64,000 nt of DNA. Source: Candidatus Kuenenia stuttgartensis (GTDB lineage: Bacteria > Planctomycetota > Planctomycetia > Planctomycetales > Planctomycetaceae). Shown here one piece after another: positions 8,827-17,397 of the stretch. Within the stretch, counting starts at the first letter, position 1, and each line of letters starts with the position of its first letter. The translations under genes and the position numbers were made by a program. The notes beneath the pieces were generated by a model. That model was not told the origin of the DNA, did no database searches, and was given only the letters and a program-made list of their open reading frames with translations. The stretch is from positions 18,087 to 82,086 of the forward strand of contig CAMDPK010000008.1 in NCBI GenBank assembly GCA_945904015.1. Direction: 5' to 3'.

Positions 8827-9999
8827 ATGCGACGGATGTCACTCCTCGTGCCGGCTGTTTTCGTACTGTCCGCGTTGGCCTCGTCGGCCAATGCCGAGGA
8901 ATTCAACACAGTCACCATCGCGAATCGCAAACTGCTGACGACGGATAAGATCTCTGCCGAGCGGATTCCGCTCGGCGAGGCGGATGACTACAAGCCGTGC
9001 ATCGCGCAGTTACCGAGCGGCGAACTGCTGCTGACTGCGTTTCATCAGCACAAGCGCGATGGCAACAAGGTGCTCGAACAGACGCTGTTGTTTCGCTCGC
9101 CGGATGGCGGCCGAACGTGGACCGGGCCGCAGTCGCTCGATCTGCTCGGCCGCGAGCCGTATTTGACAGTGCTCAAGAACGGCACCGTCTTCAGCACTGG
9201 TCACCTGCTGGCGCAGGACGTGCGGAACGAGTGGGGCTACACGACCGGCTTCCTGCATCGCTCGACCGACGGCGGCCGGACGTGGCAATCGACTCGCGTC
9301 GAATCGGAGCAGATCAAACCGAAGGCCAGCAATCACACGACGCGCAACGTGGTGGAGTTGGCGGACGGCTCGCTGCTGTTGGGCGTCGACTACGACGGTG
9401 GGGGCGGCCCGTACTTCGTCTGGCGCTCGACCGACGGCGGGCAGACCTGGGACAAGTCGCAGAAGTGTGAGCCTCGCGATTTCAAAAGCCAATACGGCTT
9501 CTTTGGCGGCGAGACGTGGTTGTGGCAGGCTCGATCCGGCAAGGTCTGGGCGTTTGTCCGAGTCGACAGCAACGAAATGCCGATCAAAGACCGGCCGATC
9601 AAAGCGGGAAACGATCAAGCCGATCACTTCATCCTGTTTTCGTCAGTCGATACCGGAAAGACCTTCGACCGCATTCGCGACTTCGGCGACTACGGCGAGA
9701 TGTACATGTCGCTGTTGCGGCAGCACGACAAGCGATTGTTGCTGACGTTCACGGTTCGTGATCTCAAGCCGCCGCTCGGAGTACGAGCGATTCCTGGCAG
9801 CGAAACCGACGACGGGTTTGAATTCGACTTCGCTCACGATCGGCTGATGCTCGACACGCGAACGCCTGTCGGCAAGGATCAGGGAGGCGGCTTCGGCCCG
9901 ACCGTGCAACTCAAAGACGGCGTGCTTGTCACGTCGTATTCGTACCGAGGCGAAGACGGAAAGACACACTTGGAAGTTGTCCGCTGGAGACTGCCGTAG
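8827..9999 (+). CDS. Secreted BNR-repeat sialidase-like protein
   Basis: A 390-residue secreted protein with a clear signal peptide (MRRMSLLVPAVFVLSALASS, cleavage after ANA). It carries four Asp-box/BNR motifs typical of sialidase-type six-bladed propellers: SPDGGRTW, STDGGRTW, STDGGQTW and SVDTGKTF. Proteins of this family cleave terminal sialic acids or simply share the fold; the catalytic Arg triad could not be verified by eye, so substrate is open. ATG 8827 is chosen because it begins the signal peptide and follows GAAGGGG at 8814-8820, only 11 bases after the DUF1501 stop. A longer frame from 8656 overlaps that gene and is not credible. Confidence 0.88.
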   Translation: MRRMSLLVPAVFVLSALASSANAEEFNTVTIANRKLLTTDKISAERIPLGEADDYKPCIAQLPSGELLLTAFHQHKRDGNKVLEQTLLFRSPDGGRTWTGPQSLDLLGREPYLTVLKNGTVFSTGHLLAQDVRNEWGYTTGFLHRSTDGGRTWQSTRVESEQIKPKASNHTTRNVVELADGSLLLGVDYDGGGGPYFVWRSTDGGQTWDKSQKCEPRDFKSQYGFFGGETWLWQARSGKVWAFVRVDSNEMPIKDRPIKAGNDQADHFILFSSVDTGKTFDRIRDFGDYGEMYMSLLRQHDKRLLLTFTVRDLKPPLGVRAIPGSETDDGFEFDFAHDRLMLDTRTPVGKDQGGGFGPTVQLKDGVLVTSYSYRGEDGKTHLEVVRWRLP

Positions 10000-10051
10000 G
10001 ACGGTTCTCCTGTGTGAAACGAGCACAGATTCAAATCACGGGAGAGTTCAC

Positions 10052-11611
10052 ATGACCGAGATGAGCCGCAGCGATTGTTCTCAGGATCGTCCCAGACTGA
10101 AGGCCCTGTTGAGGAGCTTCATTCCAGTCGGCATTCTGCTGGCATCTGCGATCTTTCCGGTGCTTGTCCAAGCCGACGACTGGCCGCAGTTTCGCGGGCC
10201 GAATTGCAGTGGCCTCTCGACCGGAACCAAGCCGCTACCGGTCAGATTTTCGGCCACGGAAAACGTTCGTTGGTCTGCCAAGGTGGGTGACGGAGTCGGC
10301 GGTGCGGTCGTCTCGGCGGGGAAAGTTTTCGTGAGCGGCATGACCGCCGACGAAACCGTCAGCCTGTTCGCATTCGATGCCGCCACCGGCAAGAAGTTGT
10401 GGCAACGCGATTGGGCGACCGGACCGCTCGCCGAAGTTCATGCGACGAACAGTCAGGCCAGTGCAACTCCCGCCGCTGATGCCGAGCGAGTCTATTTCTA
10501 CTTCAGCACGCTGGGCCTGCTGACCGTCGATGCTCGGACGGGCAAGGACGTGTGGCAGCAGAAACTCCCGACTCCGTTCTTCGTCTTCAAGTGGGGGCCG
10601 GGGATGTCGCCGGTGCTGTATCGCGACTTGGTTTTGTTTTGCCAGGACGACGATCTCAACCCCGGCTTCTATGCCTTCGACAAAGCCACGGGCAAATTGC
10701 GTTGGAAGGACGAGCGGCTCGACATGGCGGTGAATTATTCGCACCCGGTCGTCAACACGGTGGACGGTCGCGATGAGATTGTCGTGGCGGGCACCGGCCG
10801 GTTGATCGGCTACGACCCCGAGTCTGGCAAGCGTCGCTGGTTTGCGAAGGTCATGCTGCGAAACATCAAGACGACTCCCGTTTGTCTCGACGGCGTGATT
10901 TACATCTCGGTACAGAGCGGAGCGATCGCCAATCAATGGCTGGCGTCCGTGGACCGCGACGAGAAGGCCGGCAACAACGACAACAAGCTCGACAAGGCGG
11001 AGATTCAACGGTTCGTCGGCAAGCAGCCGATCCCGGAAGCGTTCTTCAAGAAGACGTTCGACCGCGGCGATCTCAACAAAGACGGTTTTCTGGAAGGGCG
11101 CGAATTGGATGTGGCCTTCCTGCATCCCGACAACTTTGCCGGAGCCGATTTCAACGTGACCGGCGACGCGGCCGCCGAGCAGTTCATTCTGGCGGTGCGT
11201 GGCGGAGGCCAAGGGGACGTCACGAAGACGCACCTCTTGTGGAAGCACAAGACGAAGAACACCGACCACATCGTCTCGCCATTCGTTTCCGACGGCCGGA
11301 TGTTTCTGGTCAAAGAGGGTGGCATCAGCACCGTCTTCGACACGAAGCAGGGGGAGCCGGTGCGTGGCCCCAAGCGGATCGGAAGCGGCGGCGGCTACTT
11401 CGCGTCCCCGATTTTTGGTGATGGCAAGATCTATCTCGCCAGCGAAAACGGCAACGTCTCGGTTCTGAAGAACGCGGCGGACTACGAAGAACTGGCACTC
11501 AACGACGTCGGCGAGAGCATCATCGCCACACCCGCCATCGCTGACGGCGGCCTGTTTGTCCGCACGCGGACGCAGATATTGTGCTTCGCGGAGACCGGAT
11601 CGGCGAAATGA
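10052..11611 (+). CDS. Secreted PQQ-type beta-propeller with EF-hand calcium loops
   Basis: A 519-residue exported protein built like BamB/quinoprotein propellers. After a hydrophobic signal (LLRSFIPVGILLASAIFPVL) comes WPQFRGPNCSGLS, the usual start of planctomycete PQQ-like proteins. Repeats such as FAFDAATGKKLWQRD and LTVDARTGKDVWQQ follow. Residues about 310-360 hold an inserted EF-hand pair, DRDEKAGNNDNKLDKAE and DLNKDGFLEGREL; the second fits a calcium loop well. No PQQ-binding or dehydrogenase active site is visible, so it may be a structural or sensing propeller. ATG 10052 follows GGAGAG at 10041-10046. Confidence 0.88.
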   Translation: MTEMSRSDCSQDRPRLKALLRSFIPVGILLASAIFPVLVQADDWPQFRGPNCSGLSTGTKPLPVRFSATENVRWSAKVGDGVGGAVVSAGKVFVSGMTADETVSLFAFDAATGKKLWQRDWATGPLAEVHATNSQASATPAADAERVYFYFSTLGLLTVDARTGKDVWQQKLPTPFFVFKWGPGMSPVLYRDLVLFCQDDDLNPGFYAFDKATGKLRWKDERLDMAVNYSHPVVNTVDGRDEIVVAGTGRLIGYDPESGKRRWFAKVMLRNIKTTPVCLDGVIYISVQSGAIANQWLASVDRDEKAGNNDNKLDKAEIQRFVGKQPIPEAFFKKTFDRGDLNKDGFLEGRELDVAFLHPDNFAGADFNVTGDAAAEQFILAVRGGGQGDVTKTHLLWKHKTKNTDHIVSPFVSDGRMFLVKEGGISTVFDTKQGEPVRGPKRIGSGGGYFASPIFGDGKIYLASENGNVSVLKNAADYEELALNDVGESIIATPAIADGGLFVRTRTQILCFAETGSAK

Positions 11612-11694
11612 AATCGCGTGAGGCCCGACGCGCCTCAGTGAGTCGCTCACACGACTCGAACTCCACACGCAAGTAATTCCAAAAGGATGATCGA

Positions 11695-12147
11695 ATGATT
11701 CTCGACACGTTGGACAACGCGGCGCGTTACTCCGGTCTTGGCGAACGGATCGTGGCGGCGTTGAAGTATCTGCGAGAGAACGACTGCACCAAATTGCCGG
11801 TTGGGAAGATTCCCATTCAAGGCGAGCAAATCTACGCGCTCGTGCAGGACAACACGACCAAGACTCGTGACCAGGGTGTCTGGGAGGCGCATCGAAAATA
11901 CATTGACGTGCAATTCGTCGCTGCGGGCGTCGAGGAGATGGGCTACGCGAACATCAGGACGTTAACGGTCAAGAAGCCGTACGATGAGCAAGTCGACTAC
12001 GCGCTGTTCGAAGGCAGCGGAAGTTTCGTGAGAGTTCCGGCCGGGAGCTTCACGATTTTCTTTCCGGAAGACGGCCATATTCCCGGATCCGCCGTCGATG
12101 GCCAACCGGCGGCCGTTCGAAAAGTCGTCGTCAAGGTCGCGGTGTAG
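11695..12147 (+). CDS. YhcH/YjgK/YiaL-family (DUF386) protein
   Basis: A 150-residue protein of the YhcH/EbgC/TabA cupin-like family. Members occur with sialic-acid and other sugar catabolic genes and are thought to help sugar anomer or isomer handling or biofilm control. Family landmarks are the conserved EAHRKYIDVQFVAAGVEEMG and the C-terminal FFPEDGHIPG, where His and Glu residues bind metal. Length matches the family. It has no signal peptide and so is cytoplasmic. AGGA lies about 10 bases before the ATG. Standing downstream of a sialidase-like gene, it would fit sugar processing. Confidence 0.93.
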   Translation: MILDTLDNAARYSGLGERIVAALKYLRENDCTKLPVGKIPIQGEQIYALVQDNTTKTRDQGVWEAHRKYIDVQFVAAGVEEMGYANIRTLTVKKPYDEQVDYALFEGSGSFVRVPAGSFTIFFPEDGHIPGSAVDGQPAAVRKVVVKVAV

Positions 12148-12294
12148 AACGACACGCGAGCCACCATACCGCCTGGCACCGCCTGAGAGTCGTTCTCTCC
12201 ATCAGGTCGCAGGAGTGATTTTCAGAGGTCAACGCTCGGCTCTTGGAATGTGGCGGTTTGGAATTCCTGAAGGCAGCGAGCAATCTCGGTGGCA

Positions 12295-12465
12295 TTAAGT
12301 CGCTTCCGGATTGTCATCCTCGTCGCCATCCAAATGGAACTTGAGAAGCAACCGAGCTTCGAACATGCGTGACCATTCAGGATCGACTTGATCGCTCGGC
12401 GGGAGCAGTCGCCGAGAATCTCCTTGTTTTTGAAAAGTCGCGTGTAACTCGTCCGACGGGATCAC
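12295..12465 (-). CDS. Possible 56-residue protein, or the tail of a lost gene
   Basis: On the minus strand a frame from GTG 12465 to a stop at 12295 encodes a protein-like sequence (includes HATFQKQGDSRRLLPP and EWSRMFEARLLLKFHLDGDE, ending DNPEAT). The acidic, helix-forming composition reads like real coding sequence rather than random GC-rich DNA. A TGA lies directly before the GTG and no ribosome site is visible, so it may be the 3' remnant of a longer gene. The rest of 12148-12518 shows no other gene or strong repeat; it must hold the promoter of the kinase gene. Confidence 0.38.
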   Translation of the reverse strand: MIPSDELHATFQKQGDSRRLLPPSDQVDPEWSRMFEARLLLKFHLDGDEDDNPEAT

Positions 12466-12518
12466 TCAGGTATCGGATAGCGTACTTGATCCTGATCGCT
12501 GTTTGACCTGAGGCGCGG

Positions 12519-15500
12519 ATGGCCATGACAGAAACAACTGTTGAATCGAAATGTCCTCGTTGCGGCGCGGTGCTGGATGCGGCGGTGGCGAATGGGATTT
12601 GTCCGGCGTGTTTGCTCAAGCAAGCGGCGTTGGGGACCGGGGCCGATAGTTTTCCTTCGATGCCTTGGACACCGCCGTCGGTGGAGGAACTGGCAGCCGC
12701 GTTTCCGCAGTTCGAAGTGCTGGAATTGATCGGGCACGGCGGGATGGGAGCGGTCTACAAGGCTCGGCAGAAGTCGTTGGGGCGGTTGGTGGCGTTGAAG
12801 ATTTTGGCTCCGCAGCACGCGGCCAATCCCGATTTCGCCGAGCGGTTTGCTCGCGAGGCGAAGGTCTTGGCGGAGGTCAGTCATCCAAACATTGTCACGG
12901 TGCATGATTTTGGTCAGGCGGGCCAAACAGAAAAATTCTATTTTCTGACGATGGAGTTCGTGGACGGCGTCAACTTGCGGCAGGCGATGACAGCCGGGCG
13001 GCTCACTCCGCAACAAGCGCTGGCGATCGTGCCGCCGATTTGCGAGGCGCTGCAATTCGCTCACGATCGCGGCATCGTGCATCGCGATATCAAGCCGGAG
13101 AACTTGCTGCTCGACAAAGAGGGCCGCATCAAGATCGCCGACTTCGGCATCGCGCGGATGCTGCGCCGCGACGTAGGTTGGGACTCCGTCCCGACCGGTG
13201 CGGAACAGGCATCAGCGTCTGACAAGGCGGGTCGGGACGGAGTCCCAACCTACGCGGCGATTGATCTCACTCAAGAATCCGTGTTGGGTACGCCGTCGTA
13301 CATGGCTCCCGAACAGCGCGAGCATCCCGCGTCGGTCGATCATCGAGCGGATATCTTTTCGCTCGGCGTCGTGTTGTACGAAATGCTCACGGGCGAGTTG
13401 CCGGGTGCGAACTTGCAGCCGCCGTCTCGCAAAGTGCAGATCGATGTCCGGTTGGATGAAATCGTGCTGCGAGCGTTGGAGCAGAACCCGGAACTCCGTT
13501 TCCAAACGGCCTCTGAGTTGCGAACCAAAGTGGTCACAGTCTCGCAAGACCCTCAGAGCAAGGCGCAGGATGTCGAGCAACCGGCGCGGGTGGATTGGAT
13601 GCTCTGGTCTCCGGTTCAGTCGGCTCTCGCGGCGAAGATCTGCTCGCACATGACCGACCAAGAGAAGACTCAAGCCTTTCGATTCGGAGCGCTCTTCGGT
13701 GTCTGGAACGCTGCGACATTCTTCCTTCCAGTCTTCGCTTTTATGTCCATGCCACAGCCGCTTTGCTGGATATATGGCGGGCTGGCGCTTGTCACAGGAC
13801 TGGCCTTCTATCCGCTTTGGATGCGGATGCAGCGTGAGTTTCTCTGTCACACGGCTTGGGCCAAGCAGCAGCAGATCACGCCGGATCAAATTCGACGCAG
13901 AAAGTGGGACGGTCGCACGATCACCGTCGCCGTCATCACAACACTTGGAGTTTTCTGCTTGGGAATTATCCCCGCGATTGCCTTGATGAGGTCCACGGGG
14001 CCGAATCAAGGCATGTTTACGGGCCGGTTGCTCTTGCTGATGGTTGGAGTGGCGTGTGCCGTCGTGATCTGGCTGAGAGTGATGCAGCGTGTGGCGACGA
14101 GAGATGCCCATCAACGGCAAGTCGCGGCAGAACCGACGCAGCGCACTCGCAGCGCCATCGCGGCATCGGTCGTGTGGCTCTTGGCTCTCTTGGTGCTGGG
14201 CCTTTTGCTCGTCAATTCCGTTCGATTCTCTGAAGATGCGGCCGGTCTCTCTCTGGCTGTCTGTTTGTTTCTGACAACTGCAATGGGCGGAATCGCGGCA
14301 TCGCTTTGGCTCCTGCGGACCTCGCGACGGAGTGACGTTGGGCCAGATCGCGCCAACTTTAATTGGTGGCTGCGAGCGGCGGCGGTGGTGGGTTTCCTGA
14401 TTTCGATTCCGGTCATTGGTCTCGCCGGCTTCTTCATGATCGGGCTGTTGAACGAGATCGGGCACTCGAACTCTTCCGCGCCCGGTGCGGTCTGGCCGAA
14501 GCTGATCTTGATGGGAGCTGTCACGCTAGCGGCGGCAACTCTCGTACTGTGGAAAGTGCGTTCTCGAAACAGGGTGGCGACGCTGGACTCGCAGGGAGAG
14601 ACCACTCAACAAAGTCCCAAACTCTGGCTCTTGATGGGAGCTGGCCTGTTGGTCGCTGGAGTGGTCGTTGTCGGAGTGCTCGCGTTGGTGCTCTTCGTTT
14701 CGAATCGGCCCCCACCGATGGAAGTGACGATCCGCAATGCTCAAGTTGAGAACGGTCACTTCAGCTTCAACTACTCGGCCGAGAACGTGCCCGGCTGGAA
14801 CGCATGGCTGACGCTGGAGAACGCCCAATTGTTCAACGCGGATGACTTCGATGACTTCGCAGACGAGCCGCGTGGGCCGAGCATCGTCAGCCGTTATCAA
14901 GCGAAGCTGACAGGCAATGGCCGCGTGCGAATTCCGCTTGAGTATCTGCCGGCCAGTGACGAGGGACGCAGCGCGCTGACGCTGCCGCCATCGGAAGGTC
15001 ATGCGTTCTCCATTGGTCCGTCTCAAGGAGCCAGTCTGCTGGCCTATGTTACCGAATCGCTCATGCGAGTTTGGGCCATCGTGACGGTGCTGCCGGACGG
15101 ACAAAGCCCGGACTCGTTGCCAGTCAACCAATCTGCCGGAGCGCCGCGGTTCAAAACCATCGAGCCTCCCGCCAAGCCAACACTGGCTCCGTTTGAGGGG
15201 GCGTATGACCAAGGCAAAGTGGAACTGGTCGCGCTCCGATCACATCCAGCAAGCGACCAACCAAGCTGGAAACCGAACGGCGAACTGTTGACCGATGTGA
15301 GCTTGCCCGAATCCAGTGGATCGAACACCTCGCCGGGACGAGTCATGAGAGAAATCGGCGTCCGTGTCCTCAGCGACACAGGGCTGGCTTCGCCTCCCGT
15401 CTTGCGGTTCGACGAAAAATCGGGGTTCTCCGGCATGGGCACGTCACTCCACCAGCCGAATGACAAGCAATCGTATGCGCTGTTGATTCAAGCCATCGCC

Positions 15501-15947
15501 TGCCCTCCCGAAGCACGTCAGATGACGGTTGAGGTCGGTGTGGCCGACGGCGATTGGCGCACGATGCTCACGATTGTGCGACACGAGAATCAGCGTCAAT
15601 ACAGTGCCTCGCGATCCGGTGGACCGGAAGGCTCTTGGGAAGGAACCGCCAGAACGACCGGCCCGACCGGCGACATCGTGCCGCTCGCCTTCAGTTACTC
15701 GCGGCGAGACGATTATGAAACTCGCATGGTTTACGAACGAGGAAACAACACGATGATCCACCTGCGCGGCGAAGGGTCAGACAGTGGACACGGACTGATC
15801 AACGCGATCACAACGCTGCCCGTCCAAGAATTCGAGGCCATCCGCAAGTTCCACGTTCAAGCCCGTCGCTATCAGTGGGTCGAGTTCCGCAACGTCTCGC
15901 TCGAACTCGGCCATCGGACGACTGTGGAAGTGCAGAGTGCGAAGTAA
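12519..15947 (+). CDS. Zinc-ribbon Ser/Thr protein kinase with membrane helices
   Basis: A 1142-residue Hanks-type kinase. Residues 12-34 form a double-CxxC zinc ribbon (CPRCG...CPACL). The kinase domain spans about 65-345: glycine loop IGHGGMGAVYKA, lysine in VALKIL, catalytic HRDIKPENLLL, metal-binding DFG, and GTPSYMAPEQ. All key residues are present, so it should be active. Several membrane helices follow between about 380 and 730 (for example LLMVGVACAVVIWLRV). The C-terminal third is a beta-rich, presumably extracytoplasmic, sensing region without a recognised fold. Residues 219-245, inside the activation segment, are encoded by a palindromic element. The ECF sigma factor starts 25 bases after the stop, a recurrent planctomycete pairing. 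ATG 12525 is an alternative start. Confidence 0.93.
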   Translation: MAMTETTVESKCPRCGAVLDAAVANGICPACLLKQAALGTGADSFPSMPWTPPSVEELAAAFPQFEVLELIGHGGMGAVYKARQKSLGRLVALKILAPQHAANPDFAERFAREAKVLAEVSHPNIVTVHDFGQAGQTEKFYFLTMEFVDGVNLRQAMTAGRLTPQQALAIVPPICEALQFAHDRGIVHRDIKPENLLLDKEGRIKIADFGIARMLRRDVGWDSVPTGAEQASASDKAGRDGVPTYAAIDLTQESVLGTPSYMAPEQREHPASVDHRADIFSLGVVLYEMLTGELPGANLQPPSRKVQIDVRLDEIVLRALEQNPELRFQTASELRTKVVTVSQDPQSKAQDVEQPARVDWMLWSPVQSALAAKICSHMTDQEKTQAFRFGALFGVWNAATFFLPVFAFMSMPQPLCWIYGGLALVTGLAFYPLWMRMQREFLCHTAWAKQQQITPDQIRRRKWDGRTITVAVITTLGVFCLGIIPAIALMRSTGPNQGMFTGRLLLLMVGVACAVVIWLRVMQRVATRDAHQRQVAAEPTQRTRSAIAASVVWLLALLVLGLLLVNSVRFSEDAAGLSLAVCLFLTTAMGGIAASLWLLRTSRRSDVGPDRANFNWWLRAAAVVGFLISIPVIGLAGFFMIGLLNEIGHSNSSAPGAVWPKLILMGAVTLAAATLVLWKVRSRNRVATLDSQGETTQQSPKLWLLMGAGLLVAGVVVVGVLALVLFVSNRPPPMEVTIRNAQVENGHFSFNYSAENVPGWNAWLTLENAQLFNADDFDDFADEPRGPSIVSRYQAKLTGNGRVRIPLEYLPASDEGRSALTLPPSEGHAFSIGPSQGASLLAYVTESLMRVWAIVTVLPDGQSPDSLPVNQSAGAPRFKTIEPPAKPTLAPFEGAYDQGKVELVALRSHPASDQPSWKPNGELLTDVSLPESSGSNTSPGRVMREIGVRVLSDTGLASPPVLRFDEKSGFSGMGTSLHQPNDKQSYALLIQAIACPPEARQMTVEVGVADGDWRTMLTIVRHENQRQYSASRSGGPEGSWEGTARTTGPTGDIVPLAFSYSRRDDYETRMVYERGNNTMIHLRGEGSDSGHGLINAITTLPVQEFEAIRKFHVQARRYQWVEFRNVSLELGHRTTVEVQSAK
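13173..13253. repeat. Palindromic element inside the kinase activation segment (element C, GTAGG type)
   Basis: Perfect 24-base arms at 13173-13196 and 13230-13253 with a 33-base loop. The ends are GTAGGTTGGG and CCCAACCTAC, matching elements B, D and I in the window. It is 81 bases (27 codons), in frame, translated as VGWDSVPT, a loop, then GRDGVPTY. It sits between DFG and APE of the kinase. Confidence 0.9.
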
Positions 15948-15972
15948 GCCGTCGCGGTTGAGAGAACCCACC

Positions 15973-16716
15973 ATGTCAGACCGCCCGGCGAATGCGTTTC
16001 ACACGACACGCTGGACTCAGGTGGTCGCGGCTCATGGAAAAACTCCTGAAGCCAAACAAGCTCTGCGCGAACTGTGCGAGATTTATTACGGCCCGGTCGA
16101 ACTGTTCGTGCAACGGTATCGCGGTGGAGTGGATGACGCTCGCGACCTGACGCACGAGTTCTTCGCGAAGCTGCTCGAAGGGGACAGCCTCGGCAATGCG
16201 GATCGCACGCGAGGCCGCTTCCGTTCGTATCTGCTCGGAGCGGTGAAGCATTTTCTCAGCGATCAACAGGATCGCGATCAGACCCTCAAACGCGGCGGAG
16301 GCCAAACGACGCAGTCACTCGACCAGCCTGTGCGCGAAGACGAGCCTCTGACAATCGCCGATCCGCGTGGCTTGCCTCCCGACGCTTATTTCGACCGCCA
16401 ATGGGCGCTCGCGGTCGTCGAACAAGCCATCGACACGCTCCGCGCCGAAGCCGAGTCGATCGGAGAGCTCGCGCGCTTCGAGGTTCTGCAACGCTGGCTT
16501 GTTACTCCCTCCGGCCACGACACCGCGATCGAAGCAGCCCGATCGCTCAACCTGTCGGACGGTGCCTTCAAAGTCGCCGTGCATCGCCTGCGGAAGCGGT
16601 TCCGCTACGTCGTCGTCGATCGCATCACGACCACTGTCGATGATCCCATCGAGGTGCAGGACGAACTCAATTACCTCATCAACGCCATGACGTTGCCGAT
16701 TCCAAGTGATCCGTAA
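15973..16716 (+). CDS. ECF-type RNA polymerase sigma factor
   Basis: A 247-residue sigma-70-family factor of the extracytoplasmic-function type. The sigma2 region (YYGPVELFVQRYRGGVDDAR, then DLTHEFFAKLLEG) lies at about residues 38-75. A linker includes GRFRSYLLGAVKHFL. The sigma4 helix-turn-helix spans about 175-215, with AIEAARSLNLSDGAFKVAVH and RLRKRFR. It would direct polymerase to a dedicated promoter set. It lies 25 bases downstream of the kinase gene in the same direction; phosphorylation by such a kinase is the accepted model for some ECF factors, but no anti-sigma gene is present here. ATG 15973 is chosen at the conserved MSDRPANAFHTTRWTQV start. Confidence 0.92.
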   Translation: MSDRPANAFHTTRWTQVVAAHGKTPEAKQALRELCEIYYGPVELFVQRYRGGVDDARDLTHEFFAKLLEGDSLGNADRTRGRFRSYLLGAVKHFLSDQQDRDQTLKRGGGQTTQSLDQPVREDEPLTIADPRGLPPDAYFDRQWALAVVEQAIDTLRAEAESIGELARFEVLQRWLVTPSGHDTAIEAARSLNLSDGAFKVAVHRLRKRFRYVVVDRITTTVDDPIEVQDELNYLINAMTLPIPSDP

Positions 16717-16722
16717 CGAACC

Positions 16723-17250
16723 TCACCGATCGTTGTCGGTATCGATCGAAAACAGGATGAGTTCCCGTCCGTTTCTGTGAAATCTCGACTCCGGCTTCAG
16801 GCCGAGTTTCTCGACGACCCGAATGGAGGCCAGATTCGGCACCTGCACCGTGGCGATGATGCGTTGGAATCCGAGCGTCTCGAACCCATGTTTCAGGACC
16901 GCGCGAGCCGCTTCGGTCGCCAAGCCTCGCCCCCAATACTCTTTGGCAAGTCGCCAGCCGATCTCCGCCCCACCGCTCGCCGGAACGAAACCGCAGAAGC
17001 CGATCAACGCCGAGCCAGCCTTGTGGATCACCGGCCATTGGCAGTATCCGAAGGTCTGCGACATCTCGCGGGCACGCGCGACGAATTGCTCGGTCAGTTC
17101 CAGAGACCACGGTTCGCCATCGCCGACGAACTGCATGACGCTGGGGTCGGAGCAGATGGAATGAAACGGCTCCAGGTCCGAAGCATACCAGTCTCGGAAC
17201 ATCAGACGCTCAGTGTCGAGTGGAAGCGTCATCGAAGACTCAAACCTCAT
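16723..17250 (-). CDS. GNAT acetyltransferase of the RimJ/RimL type
   Basis: A cytoplasmic N-acetyltransferase of about 175 residues using acetyl-CoA. It opens with the usual LPLDTERLMFRDWYASDLEP and carries the acetyl-CoA-binding segment EIGWRLAKEYWGRGLATEA with the R/Q-x-x-G-x-G/A loop (residues about 100-118). The late motif NLASIRVVEKLGLKPE is also typical. The acceptor may be a protein N-terminus or a small molecule. Starts at 17250 (MRFESS) and 17232 (MTLPLD) are both possible; an upstream extension to 17298 is unlikely because it runs toward an inverted repeat. It converges with the sigma factor gene, only 6 bases apart. Confidence 0.9.
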   Translation of the reverse strand: MRFESSMTLPLDTERLMFRDWYASDLEPFHSICSDPSVMQFVGDGEPWSLELTEQFVARAREMSQTFGYCQWPVIHKAGSALIGFCGFVPASGGAEIGWRLAKEYWGRGLATEAARAVLKHGFETLGFQRIIATVQVPNLASIRVVEKLGLKPESRFHRNGRELILFSIDTDNDR

Positions 17251-17301
17251 ATGGGGCTCAACTGTTTTGTCAGAGCAAAGAATTGGGGTTGGACACATCA
17301 G

Positions 17302-17356
17302 CCGCAGGGCGCTAGCCCCGGTTAGTGTGACGAGAACCGGGGCTAGCGCCCTGCGG
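17302..17356. repeat. Intergenic inverted repeat (element F)
   Basis: Twenty-two-base perfect arms at 17302-17323 (starting CCGCAGGGCGCTAGCCCC) and 17335-17356, with an 11-base loop. It lies between the GNAT gene and the 3' end of the WD40 gene. The same arm sequence recurs almost exactly at 42779-42836, 25 kb away, so this is a dispersed repeat. A short TTAATTTTT follows the right arm, so it might incidentally help terminate transcription. Confidence 0.88.
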
Positions 17357-17397
17357 TTAATTTTTGGTGAACACCATTTCTTAGTCGTGACGTAGCC

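Noticed and set aside
13212..14465. 417-codon minus-strand frame
   Set aside because: Antisense to the kinase gene; His/Arg/Gln-rich product without any recognisable motif.
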